This document shows positions 1-7,786 of a DNA stretch of 64,000 nucleotides, piece after piece; position 1 is the stretch's first letter, and every line of letters starts with the position of its first letter. A program made the position numbers and the translations under genes. Source of the DNA: Microbacterium lacticum (lineage in GTDB: Bacteria; Actinomycetota; Actinomycetes; Actinomycetales; Microbacteriaceae). The notes under the pieces are model-generated. The model did no database searches and had not been told where the DNA came from. It saw only the letters and a program-made list of their open reading frames with translations. The stretch spans positions 124,001-188,000 of the forward strand of contig NZ_VFPS01000004.1 of the NCBI RefSeq assembly GCF_006716815.1, given 5' to 3'.

Positions 1-57
1 GAGACCCTCGTGTTCGTCGTCGACATCCTCGCGACGGCCCCGGCCGCCCAGCAGTGA
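1..57 (+). CDS. C-terminal end of a probable FKBP-type peptidyl-prolyl isomerase (partial)
   Basis: Only the last 18 codons lie in the window, ending in TGA at 55-57. The tail reads ETLVFVVDILATAPAAQQ. The ETLVFVVDILA part matches the final beta strand of FKBP-type prolyl isomerases, and the complete FKBP at 51441-51809 ends in a very similar LIFIIDLLAV. Too little is present to be certain. The gene runs in the same direction as dxr and is separated from it by about 85 bases. Confidence 0.45.
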   Translation, partial: ETLVFVVDILATAPAAQQ

Positions 58-129
58 TCCACCGCGCGCACTGATCGATCGACGGCGCCGGCGTCCCCTG
101 TCAAATCAGGGGCCGCCGGCGCTCGCGGT

Positions 130-135
130 TAGGCT
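130..135 (+). promoter_or_regulatory. -10 box TAGGCT of dxr, leaderless geometry
   Basis: TAGGCT is followed by exactly six bases and then the ATG at 142, so the transcript should begin at or next to the start codon. No Shine-Dalgarno sequence is present. Confidence 0.6.
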
Positions 136-141
136 GACAGC

Positions 142-1239
142 ATGCGTCGCGTTCTGATCCTCGGCTCCACCGGCTCGATCGGCATCCAGGCGCTGGATGT
201 CATCCGCACCCGCCGCGACCGTTTCGAGATCGTGGGGCTGTCCGCGGGCGCGAACGCCGAGCTCCTCGGGGCGCAGGCCGCGGAGTTCGGCGTTCCCGCG
301 CAGGCGACCGCGCTCGCGTCGACCGACGGGGCGGATGCCGCGGAGCGGCTCGTCCGCGACGTCGACGCCGACGTGGTGCTCAACGGCATCACCGGGTCGA
401 TCGGCCTCGGCCCGACCCTCGCGGCGCTCGAGACCGGCCGCACCCTCGCGCTCGCGAACAAGGAGTCGCTCATCGTCGGCGGCGACCTCGTCACGGCGCT
501 CGCCGCGCCGGGCCAGATCGTGCCGGTCGACTCCGAGCACTCCGCGATCGCCCAGGCGCTCCGCGCGGGGGAGCACGCCGAGGTGCGCCGCCTCGTGCTC
601 ACCGCCTCCGGGGGGCCCTTCCGCGGACGGACGCGCGCGTCGCTGGCGGATGTCACCCCCGCCGAGGCGCTCGCGCACCCCACCTGGAACATGGGCCGCG
701 TCGTCACGACGAACTCGGCGACGCTGGTCAACAAGGGGCTGGAGGTCATCGAGGCGCATCTGCTGTTCGGCATCGATTACGACGACATCGACGTGGCCGT
801 GCATCCCCAGTCGATCGTGCACTCGATGGTCGAGTTCGTCGACGGCTCGACGATCGCCCAGGCATCCCCGCCCGACATGCGCCTGCCGATCTCGCTGGGG
901 ATCGACTGGCCGCACCGGGTCGCGGGCGTCGGCGCGCCGCTCGACTGGACGACGGCGCAGACCTGGACGTTCCAGCCGCTCGACGCCGAGGCGTTCCCCG
1001 CCGTCGAGCTCGCCAAGCACGTCGGACGCGCGGGAGGTACCTACCCCGCGGTGTTCAACGCGGCGAACGAGCAGGCGGTGGATGCCTTCCACGAGGGCGC
1101 CCTCGCCTTCCCCGGCATCCTCGACACGGTCCGCGCCGTCGTCGACGCGCACACCGCTCCCGGGGAGCTCACCCGGGAGAGCCTCGCCGAGGCGGAGACC
1201 TGGGCGCGCGCCGAGGCGGACCGGCTCATCGCGGGCTGA
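142..1239 (+). CDS. dxr: 1-deoxy-D-xylulose 5-phosphate reductoisomerase
   Basis: This is the second enzyme of the MEP isoprenoid pathway. It converts DXP to MEP with NADPH and a divalent metal, in the cytosol. The 365-residue product has the N-terminal Rossmann signature GSTGSIG near residue 8, the ANKESLI loop, the metal and substrate motif VDSEHSAI, and HPTWNMG. The length is normal for the family. The ATG at 142 is supported by the TAGGCT box six bases upstream and the [11 protein letters not shown] start. In actinobacteria dxr usually runs directly into rseP and ispG. Here a pfl pair and a copper-type cassette lie between dxr and rseP, which suggests an insertion. Identity is secure. Confidence 0.97.
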   Translation: MRRVLILGSTGSIGIQALDVIRTRRDRFEIVGLSAGANAELLGAQAAEFGVPAQATALASTDGADAAERLVRDVDADVVLNGITGSIGLGPTLAALETGRTLALANKESLIVGGDLVTALAAPGQIVPVDSEHSAIAQALRAGEHAEVRRLVLTASGGPFRGRTRASLADVTPAEALAHPTWNMGRVVTTNSATLVNKGLEVIEAHLLFGIDYDDIDVAVHPQSIVHSMVEFVDGSTIAQASPPDMRLPISLGIDWPHRVAGVGAPLDWTTAQTWTFQPLDAEAFPAVELAKHVGRAGGTYPAVFNAANEQAVDAFHEGALAFPGILDTVRAVVDAHTAPGELTRESLAEAETWARAEADRLIAG

Positions 1240-1427
1240 GCCCCCGCCCGCGGACCTGCCGCGCGCCCGCGCGCTTGCCGCCCGCCCGCGGACCCCGCGG
1301 CGGAAAAGCGATCAGCCCGCCGGGATGGGGAAGGCGGACTGATGCTGGTCCCTCTCGCCGGTGAGCGGGATGGTGCCGACGCGGGATTCGGGGGGCCGCG
1401 GCGGCAGGTCGAGGTCGGTGGGGAAGG

Positions 1428-2276
1428 TCAGTAGGTGGTGAGTCCGTGCGCGCGGAACTGGTCGCGCACGCGCTCGGTGAGTGCGGGGGTCGGCGGCTGC
1501 GTGTCGCCGAGCTGGTAGTCGCGCCCGAGCGCCGCCCACTTGTCGCGGCCCATCTGGTGGAAGGGCAGCACCTCGACGCGGGTCACGGTGCCGGGCATGA
1601 TCTCGTTGAGCGACGCGGCGTACTCGGCGACCCGCTCGACGTTGTCGATGTCGTCGGTGAGGCCCGGCACGAGCACGAACCGGATCCAGACCTCGGGCCC
1701 GTGCGGCATCTCGGCGAGCCGACGTCCGAACGCGAGCGTCGGCTCGAGGTCGCGGCCGGTGACCCGCCGATAGGTGTCGGGGTCGCCGCTCTTGACGTCG
1801 AGGAGCACGAGGTCGACGTCTTCGAGCATCGCGTCGGTGGCCGCGGCGCCGAGGAACCCGGAGGTGTCGATCGCGGTGTGGATGCCGAGGTCCTTCGCGC
1901 CGCGGAGGATCCGCGCCGCGAACGCCGGCTGCATGAGCACCTCGCCGCCGGAGAGCGTGATGCCGCCGCCGGTGGCGCGGAAGACGCCCCGGTAGCGCGC
2001 GATGCGGGCGAGCAGCTCGTCGCTCGTGACGGGGTGCCCGTCCTTCATCGCGAGGGTGTCGGGGTTGTGGCAGTACAGGCACTGCAGCGGGCATCCGCTG
2101 AGGAAGGTCGTCAGGCGCGTGCCCGGGCCGTCGACGGCGGTGACCAGCTCCCACGAGTGCACGGAGCCGAGCCGGCCCTCGCGCATCGCGGTGAGCCGCT
2201 CGTGGCGGGAGACATCCGCCACCTCGAGACCCCCGAGGGGAGCCTCGATGGTGCTGTGGATCAGTGTGGCGACCAC
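1428..2276 (-). CDS. pflA: Pyruvate formate-lyase activating enzyme (radical SAM)
   Basis: This radical-SAM enzyme installs the glycyl radical on PflB under anaerobic conditions. The 282-residue product carries the cluster motif CPLQCLYC (CX3CX2C) at about residues 62-69, followed by HNPDT as in PflA proteins. An open frame extends further upstream, but the GTG at 2276 is preferred. GAGAGGAG (2286-2293) lies nine bases before it, and the protein then begins MVATLIHSTIEAPLGG. The gene is 49 bases downstream of pflB on the same strand and is almost certainly cotranscribed with it. The enzyme is oxygen-sensitive, so its presence implies a fermentative or micro-oxic phase. Confidence 0.93.
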   Translation of the reverse strand: MVATLIHSTIEAPLGGLEVADVSRHERLTAMREGRLGSVHSWELVTAVDGPGTRLTTFLSGCPLQCLYCHNPDTLAMKDGHPVTSDELLARIARYRGVFRATGGGITLSGGEVLMQPAFAARILRGAKDLGIHTAIDTSGFLGAAATDAMLEDVDLVLLDVKSGDPDTYRRVTGRDLEPTLAFGRRLAEMPHGPEVWIRFVLVPGLTDDIDNVERVAEYAASLNEIMPGTVTRVEVLPFHQMGRDKWAALGRDYQLGDTQPPTPALTERVRDQFRAHGLTTY

Positions 2277-2325
2277 GGTCTCGGCTCCTCTCGGGGGTCT
2301 GCGGTGGATGGGGGGACTCGGTGGG

Positions 2326-4599
2326 TTACATCGAGCCGTGGAAGGTGCGCGAGAGCACGTCGAGCTGCTGCTCACGGGTCAGGCGCACGAAGTTCACGGC
2401 GTAGCCCGACACGCGGATCGTCAGCTGCGGGTAGTTCTCCGGGTGCTCCATGGCATCCTCGAGCGTCTCGCGGTTCAGCACGTTGACGTTCATGTGGTAG
2501 CCCTCGGAACCGACGTACGCGTCGAGGAGGCCGGCCAGGTTCGTGACCTGCTCCTCCTTCGTGCGGCCGAGGCCTGCGGGAACCACGGTGTTGGTCAGCG
2601 AGATGCCGTCCTGCGACTCAGAGTACGGCAGCTTCGCCACCGACAGCGCCGAGGCGAGCATGCCGTGCGTGTCGCGGCCGTTCATCGGGTTGGCGCCCGG
2701 GGCGAACGGCTCGCCGGCGCGGCGGCCGTCGGGAGTGTTGCCCGTGGCCTTGCCGTACACGACGTTCGAGGTGATCGTCAGCACCGACTGGGTCGGCAGC
2801 GCGTTCCGGTACATCGGGTGGCGGCGGATCTTCGTCATGAAGCGCTCGACCAGATCGACGGCGATGCCGTCGGCGCGGTCGTCGTCGTTGCCGTAGGTCG
2901 GGAACTCGCCCGCGATGTCGTAGTCGACCACGATGCCGCGGTCGTCGAAGACGGGCGTGACGGTGGCGTACTTGATCGCCGACAGCGAGTCGGTCGCGAC
3001 CGACAGGCCGGCGATGCCGCAGGCCATCGTGCGCAGCACGTCCTTGTCGTGCAGGGCCATCTCGAGCCGCTCGTACGCGTACTTGTCGTGCGACCAGTGG
3101 ATGCAGTTGAGGGCCTCGACGTACGTCTCGGCGAGCCAGTCCATCGTGAGGTCGAAGCGGGCCATGACGTCGTCGAAGTCGAGCGCGCCCTCGCCGACCG
3201 GGGCGGCGGCGGGGGAGACCTGCTTGCCGGAGACCTCGTCGCGGCCGCCGTTGATCGCGTAGAGCAGCGTCTTGGCGAGGTTCACGCGGGCGCCGAAGAA
3301 CTGCATCTGCTTGCCGACGCGCATGGGGCTCACGCAGCAGGCGATCGCGGCGTCATCGCCCCACGCGGGGCGGATGATCTCGTCGGACTCGTACTGCACG
3401 GCCGAGGAGTCGATCGACACCTGCGCGCAGTAGTCCTTGAAGCCCTGCGGCAGCTCGGGGCTCCAGAACACGGTCATGTTCGGCTCGGGCGCCGGGCCCA
3501 GGTTGTAGAGCGTCTGCAGGTAGCGGAACGAGTTCTTCGTCACGAGCGGGCGTCCGTCCTCGCCCATGCCGCCGATCGTCTCGGTGACCCAGGTCGGGTC
3601 GCCGGAGAAGAGCGCGTCGTACTCGGGGGTGCGGAGGAACCGGACGATCCGGAGCTTGATCACGAAGTCGTCGATGATCTCCTGCGCCTCGGTCTCGGTG
3701 AGCGTGCCCGCCTCGAGGTCGCGCTGGATGAACACGTCGAGGAAGGTGGAGGTGCGTCCGAGCGACATGGCGGCGCCGTTCTGCTCCTTCACCGCGCCGA
3801 GGTAGGCGAAGTACAGCCACTGCACGGCCTCTTTGGCGGTCGTCGCGGGGCCGGAGATGTCGATGCCGTAGGAGGCCGCCATCTGCTTGAGCTCCTGGAG
3901 CGCGCGGATCTGCTCCGCGTGCTCCTCGCGCTCGCGCGCGATCTGCTCGGTGAAGGGCGTGGTGTCCAGGCCCAGCTTGTCGATCTTCTTCGCGGCGATG
4001 AGCTGGTCGACGCCGTAGAGGGCCACCCGGCGGTAGTCGCCGATGATGCGACCGCGACCGTAGGCATCCGGAAGTCCGGTGATGATGTGCGACGAGCGGG
4101 CCGCGCGGACGTTCGGCGGGTAGACGTCGAAGACGCCCTGGTTGTGGGTCTTGCGCCACTCGCTGAAGACGGTCTTCAGGGTCTGGTCGACCTCGTAGCC
4201 GTAGGTGTCGAGGGCGCCCTCGACCATGCGCCAGCCGCCGTTGGGCATGATGGCGCGCTTGAGCGGGGCGTCGGTCTGGAGGCCGACGATGACCTCGTCG
4301 CCCTCGATGATGTAGCCGGGGCCGTGCGCCGTGATGCCCGCCGGGGTGTGCGGGTCGGCGTCGTAGATGCCCTTCTCGCGCTCTTCGGGGAACATCGCCG
4401 AAAGGGTGTCCCAGACGCGCGTGGTGCGGGCGGTGGGGCCGGCAAGGAACGAGGCGTCGCCGGTGTACGGGGTGTAGTTGCGCTGGATGAAGTCGCGCAC
4501 GTCGATCTGGTCCTGCCAGGGGCCGGCGGTGAAGCCTGCCCAGGCGGCGGGCTGCGCGTCGGATTCCTGTGCGGCGGGGTGGGGGGTGACGGTGGTCAT
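2326..4599 (-). CDS. pflB: Formate C-acetyltransferase (pyruvate formate-lyase)
   Basis: This glycyl-radical enzyme converts pyruvate and CoA to acetyl-CoA and formate without NADH. The 757 residues match the usual length. The adjacent active-site cysteines appear in the ACCVSPM context near residue 410. The radical glycine sits near the C-terminus in RVSGYAV, at about Gly732. The start at 4599 has AAGGAAG upstream. It forms an operon with pflA and has two TGGTCAGnCCA palindromes upstream. No formate channel gene is adjacent. A pfl operon between dxr and rseP is unusual for a lineage regarded as mainly aerobic. The base composition does not stand out from the neighbours. Confidence 0.95.
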   Translation of the reverse strand: MTTVTPHPAAQESDAQPAAWAGFTAGPWQDQIDVRDFIQRNYTPYTGDASFLAGPTARTTRVWDTLSAMFPEEREKGIYDADPHTPAGITAHGPGYIIEGDEVIVGLQTDAPLKRAIMPNGGWRMVEGALDTYGYEVDQTLKTVFSEWRKTHNQGVFDVYPPNVRAARSSHIITGLPDAYGRGRIIGDYRRVALYGVDQLIAAKKIDKLGLDTTPFTEQIAREREEHAEQIRALQELKQMAASYGIDISGPATTAKEAVQWLYFAYLGAVKEQNGAAMSLGRTSTFLDVFIQRDLEAGTLTETEAQEIIDDFVIKLRIVRFLRTPEYDALFSGDPTWVTETIGGMGEDGRPLVTKNSFRYLQTLYNLGPAPEPNMTVFWSPELPQGFKDYCAQVSIDSSAVQYESDEIIRPAWGDDAAIACCVSPMRVGKQMQFFGARVNLAKTLLYAINGGRDEVSGKQVSPAAAPVGEGALDFDDVMARFDLTMDWLAETYVEALNCIHWSHDKYAYERLEMALHDKDVLRTMACGIAGLSVATDSLSAIKYATVTPVFDDRGIVVDYDIAGEFPTYGNDDDRADGIAVDLVERFMTKIRRHPMYRNALPTQSVLTITSNVVYGKATGNTPDGRRAGEPFAPGANPMNGRDTHGMLASALSVAKLPYSESQDGISLTNTVVPAGLGRTKEEQVTNLAGLLDAYVGSEGYHMNVNVLNRETLEDAMEHPENYPQLTIRVSGYAVNFVRLTREQQLDVLSRTFHGSM

Positions 4600-4694
4600 G
4601 ATGATCGCTTCCTTCGGCCCTCGTGGGGTCGGTCATACGAGGTCGAGATGTCTTCCCGATCGGTGCGCGCCCATCCGCGCGGTCCGTGATCTCA

Positions 4695-4718
4695 GGATAG
4701 AACTAGTGGTCAGACCAC
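4695..4718 (-). promoter_or_regulatory. Candidate pflB promoter with GntR/FadR-like operator
   Basis: The palindrome GTGGTCAGACCAC (4706-4718, 6+1+6, perfect) contains TGGTCAGACCA. This fits the TGGTNNNACCA form bound by FadR-subfamily GntR regulators. On the minus strand it lies just upstream of a possible -10 TATCCT (4695-4700), so a bound protein would overlap the promoter spacer. The assignment to GntR is inference. Confidence 0.4.
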
Positions 4719-4760
4719 AGGTCGAAGATGCACGGATGCCACAACGAACCCCGCCTCGAA

Positions 4761-4799
4761 ACCGCGGGGCTTGGTGGTCAGTCCACAAAGCCCCGCGGT
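4761..4799. terminator. 17-bp hairpin containing a second GTGGTCAGnCCAC site
   Basis: The arms ACCGCGGGGCTTGGTGG (4761-4777) and CCACAAAGCCCCGCGGT (4783-4799) pair with one mismatch around a five-base loop. It lies after the stop of the leftward YcnI gene, so it may end that transcript. No T tract follows. Its centre holds GTGGTCAGTCCAC (4774-4786), one mismatch from the palindrome at 4706, so it may also be a second operator for pflB. Confidence 0.45.
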
Positions 4800-4839
4800 G
4801 CGATCGCGCGCGGTGATCAGCCGCGCGCACGACCTCCGA

Positions 4840-5574
4840 TCAGCTGCGCTTGCGACGCCCCGTGAGGGCCACGCCGAGGGCGGCGAGACCGGCGACGAGG
4901 GCACCGCCGGCCAGCCACCGGGCGACCGGATCGGCCTGCGCGGCGCCGTCGGCGCGGGCCTCGCCCGAGGCATCCGGGTCGGCGTGATCGGCGTCGCCCG
5001 AGGCATCCTCATCCGAGGCGTCGGCCGAACCGTGACCGTGGCCCGCATCCGTCGCGACCGCGCCGACGGCGACGACGGGAGCGGGGGAGGCGAGGTCGTC
5101 CTCGGTCTGCCCCTCCGTGGCGACCTCCGACCAGTCGGTCTCGCCGACGACGCACTTCTGCAGCACCGGGAAGGCGACCGAGGTCCCCGACGCCGACGAG
5201 GCGAAGATCACGTCGAGCGAGACCGTCGCCGAGATGCCGCTCTCGATCGGCGTCACGGCCGTGTAGGTGACCTGGGTGGGGATGCCGTCGTCGCCGAGTT
5301 CGCGGCTGATCGTCCAGGCGCCGTCGGCGACCGGGGTGACGCCGTCGACGCCCTCGGGGATCGTCAGCACGACCGCGGTCGTGGGGGAGTCTTCGCAGCC
5401 GTGGCTGAACGAGAAGCCGAGGCGGGTCGAGGTGCCGGCGGCTGACTCGTCGGGGGTGACGTGCACGTGCGCGGAGGCGGCGAGGGGAGCGGCGATGACG
5501 AGCGCCGCGCCGAGGAGGCCGCCCAGGACGATCCGGCGGGTGGTGTGCGGGGGACGGGTGTGCGTGCGGGACAT
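4840..5574 (-). CDS. ycnI: YcnI-like (DUF1775) exported copper-binding protein
   Basis: The 244-residue product has a twin-arginine-containing signal peptide ending PLAASA. The mature protein would therefore start at His36 in HVHVTPDESAAG. In YcnI proteins the N-terminal His contributes to a mono-histidine copper site, and that residue is present. After the DUF1775 domain come an acidic, His- and Asp-rich linker (about 165-205), one membrane helix and a basic RRKRS tail. The start ATG has GGAGAG upstream. The gene follows a His/Met-containing membrane protein on the same strand, and the two probably form a copper-handling unit at the cell surface. The role is inferred from the family. Confidence 0.85.
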   Translation of the reverse strand: MSRTHTRPPHTTRRIVLGGLLGAALVIAAPLAASAHVHVTPDESAAGTSTRLGFSFSHGCEDSPTTAVVLTIPEGVDGVTPVADGAWTISRELGDDGIPTQVTYTAVTPIESGISATVSLDVIFASSASGTSVAFPVLQKCVVGETDWSEVATEGQTEDDLASPAPVVAVGAVATDAGHGHGSADASDEDASGDADHADPDASGEARADGAAQADPVARWLAGGALVAGLAALGVALTGRRKRS

Positions 5575-5585
5575 GGGGAACTCTC

Positions 5586-5620
5586 CGTGTGTCTGTGTCT
5601 GTGTCTGTGTGTCTGCGTGC
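5586..5620. repeat. TGTGTC microsatellite in the 5' region of ycnI
   Basis: A short tandem run of TGTGTC/TGTC units, about four copies, lies 12-46 bases upstream of the ycnI start, between its ribosome binding site and the upstream gene. Slippage here would change leader length or promoter spacing. No other such low-complexity run was seen in the window. Confidence 0.7.
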
Positions 5621-5712
5621 GGCCGCGGCGAGAGCCGGGGCGCGCGTGCGGCGAAGGACGGACGCGCCCGATGGCGGACGGCCGGGATGACGCTGCGCCG
5701 GGGCGGAGAGCC

Positions 5713-6354
5713 TCAGACGGCGGCAGCGAGCGCGCGCCGCGCCGGCGGACCGCGACGGGTGACACAGTGCAGGAAGAACGCGGCGGCCGGGCCGCGACGC
5801 GGGAGGAACGCGGCCCGCGGGCTCGTCGGGCGGGCGGGTCGCGGCGCGTACGGCGGCCGCAGAACGCGCCGGATGCCGCGGGCGAGCGCCGCGAGCATCC
5901 GCTCGCCCCAGGCGAGTGCGGCGAACGTGATCGCGGCCGCCAGGACATGGCCGAGAGTCATCACCGCGGCAGCGGGATCGACGCCGCCGGCCGCAGGCGC
6001 CAGCAGCGTCAGCAGGTCGGCGTGCATCGCGTGCACCCCGTGCATCGCGGCGGCGTCGTGTGCGGTGCCGATCGGTCCCGCGCCGCCGACGGCGGCGAAG
6101 GTCGCGTGCAGGGCGAGCTGTGCGGCGGCGACCGCGGCCGCGAGGCGCCACCGGCTCGGTCGGCGTCCGACGAGGAGGGTGCACAGCGGGGCGGCGAGGA
6201 TCGTGACGGCGAGCATCAGCCAGGCGGGCGGCGCGCCCCCGCCGGAGAGAGTGTGCGCCGTGCCGGCGATGAGCACGGCGCAGGCAGCGGCGGTCGAACC
6301 GCGCAGCGCGCGCACGGCGCGCGGCGCTCGTGCCGGCGCGCCGGGTGTGCTCAC
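5713..6354 (-). CDS. Membrane protein, probable partner of YcnI
   Basis: The 213-residue product begins at GTG 6354 (MSTPGAPARAPRA). GAGGGGGGAC lies directly upstream, and a TAGGCT box at 6374-6379 would give a leader of about a dozen bases. Four or five hydrophobic segments are visible, with a periplasmic-side stretch rich in His and Met (HDAAAMHGVHAMHADLL, about residues 113-129). The C-terminus is basic. I do not recognise a named family. The position just upstream of ycnI and the His/Met residues suggest metal handling, but this is inference only. Confidence 0.6.
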   Translation of the reverse strand: MSTPGAPARAPRAVRALRGSTAAACAVLIAGTAHTLSGGGAPPAWLMLAVTILAAPLCTLLVGRRPSRWRLAAAVAAAQLALHATFAAVGGAGPIGTAHDAAAMHGVHAMHADLLTLLAPAAGGVDPAAAVMTLGHVLAAAITFAALAWGERMLAALARGIRRVLRPPYAPRPARPTSPRAAFLPRRGPAAAFFLHCVTRRGPPARRALAAAV

Positions 6355-6442
6355 GTCCCCCCTCACATCGAGGAGCCTAACCGAGCCGGGCGCTGCGCGC
6401 GGCTCGGCAAACTCAAAGCGGCGCGCGATACCCTCGCCTGCT

Positions 6443-7786
6443 GTGACCGTCATCGCCTTCATCATCGGGGTCGCGCTGCTTGTCGTCGGGCTCGCGGTCT
6501 CGATCGCGCTGCACGAGCTCGGTCACCTCTTCCCCGCCAAGCACTTCGGCGTGCGGGTCGGGCAGTACATGATCGGCTTCGGCCCGACGCTGTGGTCGCG
6601 CCGGATCGGCGAGACCGAGTACGGCTTCAAGGCGCTGCCGCTCGGCGGCTACATCTCGATGGCGGGCATGTACCCGCCCTCGCGTCGTGCGGGTGCCGGC
6701 GACGGGGCGGACGGCTCCGGAACCGAGGGCAAGGCCGGCGGCGGCTTGTTCGCCACGATGGTGCAGGACGCGCGCGCAGCCAACGACGAGACCCTCGCCG
6801 GCCGCGACGGCGAGGACGGCGACACCGGGCGCGCGTTCTACGAGCTGCCCGTCTACAAGCGGGTCATCATCATGCTCGGTGGCCCCGTGATGAACTTCCT
6901 GCTCGCGATCGTGCTGTTCGCGATCGTGTTCAGCGGCATCGGGCTGCAGACGGCGACGACGACGATCGCCTCGGTGAACGAGTGCGTGCTGCCGGCGGGC
7001 ATGACGCAGACCGAGTGCACCCCGGATGCCCCGGCGTCGCCGGCCGCGGCGGCGGGCCTCCGCCCGGGCGACGTGATCGTGTCGGTCGACGGCACCGCCG
7101 TCGCGACCTTCGCCGAGGCATCCGCCATCGTGCAGGCATCCCCCGGCCGCACGATCCCGATCGTGGTGCGCCGGGGCGGCGCCGAGCAGACGCTCCAGAT
7201 CACTCCGATGCTCGCCGAGCGGCAGGTGGCGGGCGCGGACGGCACGGTCGAGACCGCCGAGGTCGGCTTCGTCGGCATGACGGCGACCGTCGAGTACGTG
7301 CGCCAGCCGATCGCCGACGGCCCGCAGGCGGCGCTCGCCCAGACCGGCCAGGTGTTCGGCATCATCTGGCAGCTGCCCGCGCGGGTCTACGACACCGCCG
7401 TCGACCTCATCACCGGTCAGTCGCGCGACCCGAACAGCCCGCTGTCGGTCGTCGGCGCGGGGCGCCTCGCGGGCGAGGTCGCCGCCACCGACGCGCCGAT
7501 CCTCAACCGCGTCTCGAGCCTGCTCACCATCCTCGGCTCGCTCAACATCGCGCTGTTCGTCTTCAACCTGCTGCCGCTGCTGCCCCTCGACGGCGGACAC
7601 GTCGTCGTCGCGCTGTGGGACGGCCTGCGCCGTGCCTGGGCGAAGCTGTGGCGCCGCCCGCCGCCGGCGCCCGTCGACGCCGCGAAGCTCGTGCCGGTGA
7701 CGTTCGTCGTCGTCATCGCTCTGATCGCGATGACCGTCGTGCTGGTCGCTGCCGACCTCTTCAACCCCGTGCAGCTGCTGGGCTGA
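6443..7786 (+). CDS. rseP: M50 family site-2 protease (RseP-like)
   Basis: This is an intramembrane zinc metalloprotease that releases membrane-anchored anti-sigma factors or other type II substrates. The 447-residue protein has the metal motif HELGH in the first helix, near residue 24, and GFGP plus PLGGY signatures. A PDZ domain occupies roughly residues 190-280, and the C-terminal NLLPLLPLDGGH supplies the third metal ligand. The GTG start at 6443 follows TACCCT by eight bases. It normally sits between dxr and ispG, and here it is separated from both. Its 3' end overlaps the convergent anthranilate-synthase gene by 26 bases. Confidence 0.93.
   Translation: MTVIAFIIGVALLVVGLAVSIALHELGHLFPAKHFGVRVGQYMIGFGPTLWSRRIGETEYGFKALPLGGYISMAGMYPPSRRAGAGDGADGSGTEGKAGGGLFATMVQDARAANDETLAGRDGEDGDTGRAFYELPVYKRVIIMLGGPVMNFLLAIVLFAIVFSGIGLQTATTTIASVNECVLPAGMTQTECTPDAPASPAAAAGLRPGDVIVSVDGTAVATFAEASAIVQASPGRTIPIVVRRGGAEQTLQITPMLAERQVAGADGTVETAEVGFVGMTATVEYVRQPIADGPQAALAQTGQVFGIIWQLPARVYDTAVDLITGQSRDPNSPLSVVGAGRLAGEVAATDAPILNRVSSLLTILGSLNIALFVFNLLPLLPLDGGHVVVALWDGLRRAWAKLWRRPPPAPVDAAKLVPVTFVVVIALIAMTVVLVAADLFNPVQLLG

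Noticed and set aside
2002..4689. An 895-codon open frame on the plus strand over pflB and pflA
   Set aside because: It is antisense to pflB and pflA, has no recognisable domain, and its composition is that of a GC-rich shadow frame.
4761..4799. A riboswitch upstream of pflB
   Set aside because: The hairpin is a simple perfect stem far from the pflB start and beyond its likely promoter. A terminator or operator explains it.
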